DNA of 64,000 nucleotides from Actinomyces haliotis (lineage in GTDB: Bacteria > Actinomycetota > Actinomycetes > Actinomycetales > Actinomycetaceae). The translations under genes and the position numbers were made by a program. Position 1 is the stretch's first letter. Every line of letters starts with the position of its first letter. Of this stretch, positions 34,741-42,235 are shown piece by piece. The notes under the pieces are model-generated. The model was not told the DNA's origin. It did not search any database and worked only from the letters and a program-made list of their open reading frames with translations. Where the stretch lies: assembly GCF_015355765.1 (NCBI RefSeq), contig NZ_JACWNA010000001.1:124001-188000 (forward strand), read 5' to 3'.

Positions 34741-35613
34741 ATGCGCCTCTCGCGCCGCGTCGCACTCACCACCCTGTCCCTCGTCTCCGCCGCCTCGCTC
34801 GCCGCCTGCGGTGGTGGCTCCTCCAGCTCCTCGACCGCCTCCGCGAACGACGCCGGCGCGTCCAGCGCCGCGACCGCGGGCGCCTCCGGAACCGTCTCCG
34901 GGGAGATCACCGTCTTCGCCGCAGCCAGCCTCCAGGACTCCTTCGAGGAGATCGCCAAGGACTTCAAGGCGGACAACCCCGACGCCTCCGTCACCTTCGA
35001 CTTCGAGGGCTCCCAGGACCTCGTCTCCGCCCTCGCCGAGGGCTCCGCGGCCGATGTCCTCGCCACCGCGAACAGCTCGACGATGAAGGACGCCGCCGAC
35101 CAGGGCCTCGTCGGCGAGCAGACCGAGTTCGCCACGAACGCCCTCACGCTCATCGTTCCCGAGGGGAACCCTGCTGGCGTCACGGGACTCAACGGCACGC
35201 TCAAGCACGCGGACCTCGTCGTCTGCGCGCCCGAGGTCCCCTGCGGCGCCGCCACCGTCAAGCTCGAGAAGGAGCTCGGAGTGACCCTCGCCCCGGTCTC
35301 CGAGGAGCAGAAGGTGACCGACGTGCGAGGCAAGGTCGAGTCCGGTGAGGCCGACGCCGGCATCGTCTACGCCACCGACGCCAAGGACGCCGGCGACGCC
35401 GTCGAGACCGTCGCCCTCCCGGCGAACGACGTCATCAACCACTACCCGATCGCCGTCACCAAGGACGCGAAGAACGCCGCGGCCGCGCAGGCCTTCGTCG
35501 ACTACGTCCTGTCCCGGAGCGGCCAGACCGTCCTGCAGGGCACCTACGGCTTCGGAGCCCCGGGCGCCGGCGCGGACGCGAGCAGGTCAGCGTCCCCCGC
35601 GACCACGAAGTGA
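34741..35613 (+). CDS. modA: Molybdate ABC transporter substrate-binding lipoprotein
   Basis: This 290-aa lipoprotein has lipobox SLAACGGG at about residue 20, a Ser-rich linker, then the ModA fold (GEITVFAAASLQDSFEEIAK, FDFEGSQDLVSALAEGS, ADVLATANSSTM, EVPCGAATVKLEKELG, GEADAGIVYATDAKDAG). It captures molybdate or tungstate for Moco synthesis. It ends with a 4-base GTGA overlap with modBC. Confidence 0.95.
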   Translation: MRLSRRVALTTLSLVSAASLAACGGGSSSSSTASANDAGASSAATAGASGTVSGEITVFAAASLQDSFEEIAKDFKADNPDASVTFDFEGSQDLVSALAEGSAADVLATANSSTMKDAADQGLVGEQTEFATNALTLIVPEGNPAGVTGLNGTLKHADLVVCAPEVPCGAATVKLEKELGVTLAPVSEEQKVTDVRGKVESGEADAGIVYATDAKDAGDAVETVALPANDVINHYPIAVTKDAKNAAAAQAFVDYVLSRSGQTVLQGTYGFGAPGAGADASRSASPATTK

Positions 35614-37673
35614 GCCGTCGGTCGCGCGCCGTCCGGACGCCCCTTCCGACGCTCGTCGTCCTCCTGGGGGCGCTGGGCGGCTGCGCCATCGTACTGCCCC
35701 TCCTGGGCCTGGGCACCCGCGTCGGCTGGACCGAGCTCCCGACGGTCCTGTCATCCCAGAGCGCCCGGCTCGCCCTCGGCCTGTCCCTGCGCACCTGCGT
35801 CGTCTCCACCGCCGTCTCGGTGCTGCTCGGTGTCCCCCTCGCGCTCCTTCTCGCCCGCGACTGGCCAGGGGTCCGCGTGGCCCGGGTCATCGCCGTGCTC
35901 CCGATGACGATGCCGCCCGTCGTCGCCGGCATCGCGCTGCTCGCCACGCTCGGCAGGCGCGGCGTCCTCGGCCCGGTCCTCCAGGCCTCGGGCCTGCAGA
36001 TCTCCTTCACGACGGCTGCGGTCGTCGTCGCCCAGGTCTTCGTGTCCATGCCCTACCTCGTCGTCACCCTCGAGGCGGCCCTGCGCACGCGCGACACCCG
36101 CGCGGAGACGGTCGCCCGGACGCTCGGCGCCGGGCCCTGGACGGTTCTGCGGCGCGTCACGCTGCCCCTGGCGGGACCCGCGCTGGCCCGCGGGACGGCC
36201 CTGGCCCTGGGACGGAGCCTCGGCGAGTTCGGCGCGACGATCGCCTTCGCCGGCTCCAAGGAGGGCGTGACCCGCACGATGCCGCTCGCGATCTACCTCG
36301 AGCGCGAGTCGGACACGCAGACCTCGCTGGCCCTCGCCGTCGTCCTCATCGCCCTGTCCTTCGTCATCGTGGGCGCGACCAACGTGTCCTGGTCGGCCCT
36401 GCGGCCGCGGCGCGGCGCCGAGGGACGCGGTCCGGGCGACGCAGTCGCAGCGTCTGACGGCACGGACGCGTCGACCGATCTGGCGGTCGGGACGTCCCGA
36501 TCCCGGGGTCAGGACGTCCCGATCCCGGCGGGGACGGAGCGGCCGGAGCCCGGGCGCGGGCGCGGCCGCGAGCTTCACGTGTCCTTCACGTCGCCCGAGC
36601 GCGACGTCGCCGTCGACCTCGACGTCCCCGCCGGACGCGCACTCGCCCTCATCGGCCCCAACGGATCCGGCAAGTCGACGACCTGCCTCGTCCTCGCCGG
36701 TCTCCTCGACGCCACCGGTGGCGCTGTCCGCGTCGGCGAGCGGACCGTCGACGACGGAGGGACCGGCGCCTTCGTCCCCGCCGGGCGGCGCGACGTCGCC
36801 CTCCTGTCCCAGGCACCCGGCGTCTTCACCCACATGAGCGTCCTCGACAACGTCGCCTTCGGCCCGCGCTGCCACGGGTCGGGACGCACAGTCGCCCGCG
36901 AGCGCGCCCGTGCCGAGCTGGCCGCCGTCGGTGCCGAGCACCTCGCCGGCCGCGCCGGGTCCGACCTCTCCGGCGGGCAGGCCGCCCGCGTCGCCCTCGC
37001 CCGGGCCCTCGCGACGGACCCCGCCGTCCTCGTCCTCGACGAGCCGATGGCCGCGCTCGACGTGACCGCCCGCGCGCAGATGCGTCGTCTCATCGCCCGG
37101 CGAGCTGCCGAGGAGGGGCTGACGGTCCTCCTCGTCACCCACGACGTCCTCGACGTCACCGCCCTGGCCGACGACGTCGTCGTCCTCGTGCGGGGGCGCG
37201 TCGTCGAGCGGGGCGCCGCGGCGGAGGTGCTCGCCGCCCCGACCACGGACTTCACCGCTCGCCTCACGGGCACGAGCGTCCTCACAGGGGTCCTCGACGG
37301 GACCCCGTCCGCCCCCGCCCTCCTTCTCGGTGACGGCCCCCGGGTCGCCGGCCGCCCGGACACCGACTGGGACGGAGCCCGGCACGGCTCCCCCGGCATC
37401 GCCCTCGTGCCCCCGGACGCCGTCGGCCTGTACCCGGTCCGGGAGGAGGGGGACGCCGCGCACGGCTCCCCGCGCAACGCACTTCCGGTCATCGTGACGT
37501 CCCTGGAGCGAGCCGGCGCCCTCGTCACCGTCGCGCTGGAGACGCCCGAGGGCCAGCGCCTCGCCGCGGCCGTGACCGCCGGCGCCGTCGCCGAGCTGGG
37601 CCTCGAGCCCGGGGCGCAGGTGCTCGCCGTCATCAAGGCGGTCCAGGTGCGGGTACTACCCGCCCGAGGCTGA
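35610..37673 (+). CDS. modBC: Molybdate ABC transporter permease-ATPase fusion (ModB-ModC)
   Basis: This 687-aa fusion has residues 1-265 as the ModB permease (five to six helices, EAA-like ETVARTLGAGPWTVLRRVTL). Residues about 265-310 are a polar linker that includes the product of a 56-bp repeat. Residues 310-525 are the ATPase: Walker A GPNGSGKST, Q-loop LLSQAPG, signature LSGGQAARVALARALA, Walker B VLVLDEPMAALD, H-loop VTHD. The remainder includes a C-terminal TOBE/Mop-like molybdate domain (VIVTSLERAGALVTVALETP). GTG start coupled to modA. Separate modB and modC genes are the usual form. Confidence 0.93.
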   Translation: MSRRSRAVRTPLPTLVVLLGALGGCAIVLPLLGLGTRVGWTELPTVLSSQSARLALGLSLRTCVVSTAVSVLLGVPLALLLARDWPGVRVARVIAVLPMTMPPVVAGIALLATLGRRGVLGPVLQASGLQISFTTAAVVVAQVFVSMPYLVVTLEAALRTRDTRAETVARTLGAGPWTVLRRVTLPLAGPALARGTALALGRSLGEFGATIAFAGSKEGVTRTMPLAIYLERESDTQTSLALAVVLIALSFVIVGATNVSWSALRPRRGAEGRGPGDAVAASDGTDASTDLAVGTSRSRGQDVPIPAGTERPEPGRGRGRELHVSFTSPERDVAVDLDVPAGRALALIGPNGSGKSTTCLVLAGLLDATGGAVRVGERTVDDGGTGAFVPAGRRDVALLSQAPGVFTHMSVLDNVAFGPRCHGSGRTVARERARAELAAVGAEHLAGRAGSDLSGGQAARVALARALATDPAVLVLDEPMAALDVTARAQMRRLIARRAAEEGLTVLLVTHDVLDVTALADDVVVLVRGRVVERGAAAEVLAAPTTDFTARLTGTSVLTGVLDGTPSAPALLLGDGPRVAGRPDTDWDGARHGSPGIALVPPDAVGLYPVREEGDAAHGSPRNALPVIVTSLERAGALVTVALETPEGQRLAAAVTAGAVAELGLEPGAQVLAVIKAVQVRVLPARG
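36473..36528 (-). repeat. 56-bp dispersed repeat, copy 2 (inside the modBC linker)
   Basis: Read on the minus strand it has tandem 22-base units, GGATCGGGACGTCCTGACCC plus CG and GGATCGGGACGTCCCGACCG plus CC, and the same partial unit AGATCGGTC as copy 1. Alignment with 13128-13183 is ungapped with 47/56 identities. It encodes LAVGTSRSRGQDVPIP within the linker and so does not disrupt either domain. Confidence 0.85.
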
Positions 37674-37746
37674 GCGCTTGAGCGCGGCGACGTTCGCCGT
37701 AGGCGTGTGACCCTGCCACGGTCTCCCTCGTCACCGGACACGACCG

Positions 37747-37752
37747 TAGGCT
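37747..37752 (+). promoter_or_regulatory. Candidate -10 box of the zinc alcohol dehydrogenase gene
   Basis: TAGGCT lies 38 bases before ATG 37791, which has AGGGAGG as ribosome site. Confidence 0.4.
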
Positions 37753-37790
37753 GGCCCATCACCACTCACCTGCACCAGGGAGGCCGCTCC

Positions 37791-38843
37791 ATGAGCACCA
37801 GCACCACCGACATCCCGGCCACCATGAAGGCCGTCATCATGAACGCCCCCGGCGAGGTCGTCGTCGAGGAGATCGACGTCCCCCGCGTCCAGAAGGACGG
37901 CGACGTCGTGCTCCAGGTCGCGGCCGCCTGCGTCTGCGGCTCGGACCTCTGGCCCTTCCGCGGCGCGCAGCCCGTCGACCACAAGCGCATGGGCCACGAG
38001 TACGTCGGGACCGTCGTCGAGAAGGGCGACGGCGTCGAGACCCTCGAGCTCGGCGACTTCGTCATCGGCTCCTTCATGCTCTCGGACGGCACCTGCGAGA
38101 TCTGCGAGGCCGGCTACCCGTCCCGCTGCGCCAACGCCGGCGAGTTCACCGGCTCCCAGGCCCAGTACATGCGCGTCGAGCAGGCCGACGGCTCGCTGGT
38201 CAAGGTCCCGGGCGGCAAGCCCGAGGACCCGGAGCGCCTCGCCGACTACCTCGCCGCCTCCGACGTCCTCGGCACGGGCTGGTACGCCGCCGTCGCCGCC
38301 CAGGCCGGCCCGGGCAAGACCATCGCCGTCGTCGGCGACGGCGCCGTCGGCCTCTCCGCCGTCCTCGCCGCCAAGGCGCTCGGCGCGGAGAAGGTCATCG
38401 CGTTCTCGCGTCACGAGGACCGTGCGGCCCTCGCCCGCGAGTTCGGCGCCGACGTCGTCATCGCCGAGCGTGGCGAGGAGGGCGCCGCCAAGGTCAAGGA
38501 GCTCACGAACGGCTACGGCGCCCACGGCGTCTGCGAGGCCGTCGGCACCCAGGGCTCCATGGACCAGGCGCTCGCCTCCTGCCGCCCGGGCGGCTACGTC
38601 GGCTTCGTCGGCGTCAGCCACGACCAGACCATCGACGGCCAGGACCTCTTCCTCCGCGAGGTGCACCTCGAGGGCGGCCCGGCTCCCGTGCGCCGCTTCC
38701 TGCCGGACCTCATCGCGCGCATCGACCGCGGCGAGATCCACCCCGGCAAGGTCTTCACCAAGCGGATCCCGCTCGACGACGCCGCCGAGGCCTACAAGGC
38801 CATGGACGAGCGCCGCGAGATCAAGGTCCTCCTCGAGGTCTGA
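37791..38843 (+). CDS. Zinc-dependent alcohol dehydrogenase family protein
   Basis: This 350-aa medium-chain dehydrogenase/reductase has catalytic zinc ligands in CVCGSDLWPFRG and MGHEYVGTVVEKGDG and a Rossmann motif IAVVGDGAVGLSAVLAAK. The structural zinc loop reads GTCEICEAGYPSRC, with three cysteines; the first of the usual four is replaced. The substrate is unknown; this subgroup is often annotated as NAD(P)-dependent alcohol dehydrogenase or IMP-dehydrogenase-like. It is monocistronic and follows modBC by 117 bases. Confidence 0.88.
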   Translation: MSTSTTDIPATMKAVIMNAPGEVVVEEIDVPRVQKDGDVVLQVAAACVCGSDLWPFRGAQPVDHKRMGHEYVGTVVEKGDGVETLELGDFVIGSFMLSDGTCEICEAGYPSRCANAGEFTGSQAQYMRVEQADGSLVKVPGGKPEDPERLADYLAASDVLGTGWYAAVAAQAGPGKTIAVVGDGAVGLSAVLAAKALGAEKVIAFSRHEDRAALAREFGADVVIAERGEEGAAKVKELTNGYGAHGVCEAVGTQGSMDQALASCRPGGYVGFVGVSHDQTIDGQDLFLREVHLEGGPAPVRRFLPDLIARIDRGEIHPGKVFTKRIPLDDAAEAYKAMDERREIKVLLEV

Positions 38844-38993
38844 TCCGTGAGCCTCTTCCCGCGCAGCGCCTGCTGCGAGGTCATGCTCCGCGACTGAGGG
38901 CACCGCCGGGCGAAGAAGCACCCGCTCGGGAGGGCGGACGGCGCGGCACCTGCTGCGTCGTCGGCCGTCCCGGGCACTCCGGCAGGCTCCGGC

Positions 38994-38999
38994 TACCCT
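38994..38999 (+). promoter_or_regulatory. -10 box of hisN (leaderless)
   Basis: TACCCT followed by 6 bases and ATG 39006; no ribosome site. Confidence 0.5.
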
Positions 39000-39005
39000 C
39001 GCACC

Positions 39006-39836
39006 ATGAGCACGCCGGCCTCCCCGCTCCCCCCGTCCCTCACCGACCGCCGCTGGCGCGACGACCTGCACCTCGCGCACACGATCGCGGACCAGGTCGA
39101 CCCGCTGACCCGAGCCCGCTTCGAGGCGCAGGACTTCGTCGTCGAGACCAAGCCGGACCTCACCCCCGTCACGGAGGCGGACCGCGAGGCCGAGCGCACC
39201 ATCCGCGACATGCTGGGACGCGCACGCACCCGCGACTCAGTGCTCGGCGAGGAGTTCCCGACGACGGGCTCCGCCCCGCGCCAGTGGGTCATCGACCCGA
39301 TCGACGGGACGAAGAACTTCGTGCGGGGCGTGCCCGTGTGGGCCACCCTCATCAGCCTCGTCGAGGACGACGAGGTCGTCGTCGGGGTCGTGTCCGCCCC
39401 GGCGCTGGGACGGCGCTGGTGGGCCGTCAAGGGCGGCGGCGCCTGGACTGGCCGCTCGCTCGCCTCCGCCAAGCGCCTCCACGTCTCCGACGTCTCGGAC
39501 CTCGAGCACGCCTCTCTGTCCTACTCGTCCCTGTCGGGCTGGGTCGAGCGCAAGCGCCTGCGCGGCATGCTCTCCCTCATGCAGTCCTGCTGGCGCACGC
39601 GCGCCTACGGCGACTTCTGGTCCTACATGCTGCTCGCTGAGGGCGCCGTCGACCTCGCCGCGGAGCCGGACCTCGAGCTCTACGACATGGGTGCGCTCGT
39701 CCCGATCGTCACCGAGGCGGGCGGCGTCTTCACGTCCCTCGCCGGCCAGCCGGGACCGTGGGGCGGCAACGCCGTCGCGACGAACGGACGGCTCCACGAG
39801 GCGGTCCTCTCGATCCTGGGTGAGGAGACCGACTGA
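39006..39836 (+). CDS. hisN: Histidinol-phosphatase, inositol monophosphatase family
   Basis: This 276-aa protein has metal-binding motifs VTEADREAE, VLGEEF, WVIDPIDGTKNFVRGVPVW and the C-terminal ELYDMGALVPIVTEAGG of the IMPase superfamily. The HisN assignment (dephosphorylates histidinol phosphate in His synthesis) rests on similarity to actinobacterial HisN and on its normal placement beside rsgA in related genomes; another IMPase role cannot be excluded. Here the nitrate block separates it from rsgA. Confidence 0.82.
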   Translation: MSTPASPLPPSLTDRRWRDDLHLAHTIADQVDPLTRARFEAQDFVVETKPDLTPVTEADREAERTIRDMLGRARTRDSVLGEEFPTTGSAPRQWVIDPIDGTKNFVRGVPVWATLISLVEDDEVVVGVVSAPALGRRWWAVKGGGAWTGRSLASAKRLHVSDVSDLEHASLSYSSLSGWVERKRLRGMLSLMQSCWRTRAYGDFWSYMLLAEGAVDLAAEPDLELYDMGALVPIVTEAGGVFTSLAGQPGPWGGNAVATNGRLHEAVLSILGEETD

Positions 39837-39960
39837 CGGCGTCCTCCTCCGCACGGTCATACCTGATCGCACCGACGCCAAGGGAGCGCCAAGAATCAGC
39901 ACCGAGCGACTGAGTGCGTTCCCACACCGGTCAGTGATCTCCCGGGGCCGCCGCCGCCGG

Positions 39961-39966
39961 TAGCCT
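39961..39966 (+). promoter_or_regulatory. Candidate -10 box of uppP
   Basis: TAGCCT lies 33 bases before ATG 40000, with CACAGGAG as ribosome site. Confidence 0.4.
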
Positions 39967-39999
39967 GCACGAGGCCCATCCGCCTCACACAGGAGCACC

Positions 40000-40839
40000 A
40001 TGAACTGGCTGCACGCGATCCTCCTCGGCATCGTCGAGGGGATCACCGAGTTCCTGCCCGTGTCCTCGACCGGACACCTCAACATCGTCGAGAAGCTCCT
40101 CGGCTACAACATCGACTCCGTCGGCATGACGGCCTTCACCGCCGTCATCCAGGTCGGCGCCATCATCGCCGCCGTCGTGTACTTCTGGGGCGACATCGTC
40201 CGGATCCTCACCGCGTGGTTCAAGGGCCTGGGCAACCAGTCCGCCCGCAACGACCCGGACTACACGCTTGGCTGGGGCATCATCCTCGGCTCGGTCCCCG
40301 TGGCCGTCGTCGGCCTCGCGTTCAAGAGCTTCATCGAGGTCACCTCCCGGTCCCTGTGGGTCATCGCCGGCGCGCTCATCATCTGGTCGGCGGTCATGTG
40401 GGTCGCGGACCGCCGCAAGAACCTCACCAAGGACATGAAGCAGGTCGGCATCGTCGACGCCCTCGTCATCGGGTGCTTCCAGGCCCTCGCCCCGGTCTTC
40501 CCCGGCATCTCCCGCTCGGGCGCGACCATCTCCGCCGGACTGTTCCGCGGCTTCGACCGCGTCACCGCGACCCGCCTGTCCTTCTTCATGGGCATCCCGG
40601 CGCTGCTCGCCGCCGGCGCGCTCGAGGCCGTCACGAGCGCGGGCGGCATCTCCGCGACCGTCGGCTGGGGCCCGACCATCCTCGCCACCGTCGTGTCCGG
40701 CGTGGTCGCCTTCGCGACGATCAAGTGGCTGCTCGACTTCGTGTCCTCCAACAAGTTCACGAGCTTCCTCGTCTACCGCGTCGTCCTCGGCGTCGTCATC
40801 ATCGTGCTCGTCGCGACCGGCCTCGTCGCCGCGGCCTGA
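40000..40839 (+). CDS. uppP: Undecaprenyl-diphosphate phosphatase (BacA type)
   Basis: This 279-aa integral membrane enzyme recycles undecaprenyl pyrophosphate for cell-wall synthesis and can confer bacitracin resistance. Both signature stretches are seen: GIVEGITEFLPVSSTGHLNI (catalytic Glu and Ser) near residue 10 and ALAPVFPGISRSGATIS (catalytic Arg) near residue 165. It has seven to eight helices. It is followed by a perfect hairpin. Confidence 0.96.
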   Translation: MNWLHAILLGIVEGITEFLPVSSTGHLNIVEKLLGYNIDSVGMTAFTAVIQVGAIIAAVVYFWGDIVRILTAWFKGLGNQSARNDPDYTLGWGIILGSVPVAVVGLAFKSFIEVTSRSLWVIAGALIIWSAVMWVADRRKNLTKDMKQVGIVDALVIGCFQALAPVFPGISRSGATISAGLFRGFDRVTATRLSFFMGIPALLAAGALEAVTSAGGISATVGWGPTILATVVSGVVAFATIKWLLDFVSSNKFTSFLVYRVVLGVVIIVLVATGLVAAA

Positions 40840-40857
40840 GCACACCCAGCACGCGGG

Positions 40858-40891
40858 TCGGCCGCCGTCGGAGCTCTCCGACGGCGGCCGA
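40858..40891 (+). terminator. uppP terminator
   Basis: TCGGCCGCCGTCGGA and TCCGACGGCGGCCGA form a perfect 15-bp stem with a GCTC loop, 19 bases after the stop. Confidence 0.7.
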
Positions 40892-40951
40892 TCCGCGTTC
40901 ACGGGCGACGGCGCGCCCATTCGTGTCGGAGGGCCGTGAGACAGTGCGGTC

Positions 40952-42235
40952 ATGCGGATCCTCCACACCTCCGACTGGCACCTCGGGCGGACCTTCCACG
41001 GGCGGGTCCTGGACGAGGCGCAGGCGGCCTTCGCGGACCACCTCGTCGAGCTCGTCGAGGCCGAGTCCGTGGACGCCGTCGTCGTGTCCGGGGACGTCTA
41101 CGACCGCGCCATCCCGCCGACGGCGTCGGTGAGCCTGCTCGATGACACCCTCGCGCGCCTGGCGGACCGCACCCGGGTGGTCCTCACCTCGGGCAACCAC
41201 GACTCCGCCCAGCGTCTCGCCTTCGGCTCGGGACTGCTCCGCGAGGGACTGTCGATCCGGGCGCGACCGGCGCAGGTGGACCAGCCCGTGCTCATCCCGG
41301 ACGCCGACGGCGGCACGGGGCTGTACGTCTACGCCCTGCCCTACCTGGACCCGGACGGGGCGAGGGAGACCCTGCCGCCCCTGCTCTCGCTGCGCCTCGG
41401 CGAGGGTGATCCCGAGGCTCCGACGCCGCTCGCCCGCTCGCACGAGGCCGTCGTCTCCGGCGCGCTGCGGCTCGTCGCGCATGACCTCGCGGCGCGTCGA
41501 GGCGGTGCGGGGAGCCGGGTGCCGGCGCTCGTCATGGCGCACGCCTTCGTCGTGGGCGGCCGTGCGAGCGAGGACTCCGAGCGGGACATCCGCGTCGGCG
41601 GGGTCGACTCGGTGCACGGCGAGGTCTTCACGGCCCTCGGCGGCTCGGCGGAGGCGGCCGCCTCCGGCGGGCTCGACTACGTCGCCCTCGGGCACCTGCA
41701 CCGCCCCCAGGAGATCCGGCAGGGCTCGAACGCGCTCGACTCGGGCGACGCGCCCACCGTCGGTGGCCCGAGGCTCGTCTACTCGGGAAGCCCCCTGCCG
41801 TTCTCCTTCGCTGAGGCCGACTCCCCCAAGTCCTCGGTCCTCCTCGAGGTCGGCGCCGACGGCGTCACCTCCCTGGAGCGCGTACCCGCTCCCCTGCCCT
41901 ACCGGGCGACGACGCTGCGAGGCACGCTCGACGAGCTCCTCGGCCGCCTCGGAGACGGCCACGAGCGGGACTGGGTGCGTGTTGAGCTCACCGGCCCGAT
42001 GCCGCCGGAGACGATGGCGCGGCTGAAGGAGCGCTTCCCGGACATGCTCGCCTTCTCCTGGTCCCGGCCCGCCGAGCCCCGCACCCAGGCGGCCCGCGTC
42101 ACCCGCACCTCGGACCCGGTGGAGGTCAGCGAGCGCTTCCTCGCCCGGATGCTCGGGCGCGATCCTGACGACGCCGAGCGCGCCGTCCTCACCGAGGCCT
42201 ACGACGCCGTGCGCGCCACCAGGGAGGACTCATGA
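40952..42235 (+). CDS. sbcD: Exonuclease SbcCD nuclease subunit
   Basis: This 427-aa calcineurin-like phosphoesterase (Mre11 family) has motifs ILHTSDWHLGRTFHG, VVSGDVYDRAIPP, LTSGNHDSAQRLA, VMAHAFVV and VALGHLHRPQEI, which bind the two Mn ions. It cleaves hairpins and blocked DNA ends together with SbcC. The start has GACAGT 6 bases upstream, possibly leaderless. A 4-base ATGA overlap couples it to sbcC. Confidence 0.96.
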   Translation: MRILHTSDWHLGRTFHGRVLDEAQAAFADHLVELVEAESVDAVVVSGDVYDRAIPPTASVSLLDDTLARLADRTRVVLTSGNHDSAQRLAFGSGLLREGLSIRARPAQVDQPVLIPDADGGTGLYVYALPYLDPDGARETLPPLLSLRLGEGDPEAPTPLARSHEAVVSGALRLVAHDLAARRGGAGSRVPALVMAHAFVVGGRASEDSERDIRVGGVDSVHGEVFTALGGSAEAAASGGLDYVALGHLHRPQEIRQGSNALDSGDAPTVGGPRLVYSGSPLPFSFAEADSPKSSVLLEVGADGVTSLERVPAPLPYRATTLRGTLDELLGRLGDGHERDWVRVELTGPMPPETMARLKERFPDMLAFSWSRPAEPRTQAARVTRTSDPVEVSERFLARMLGRDPDDAERAVLTEAYDAVRATREDS

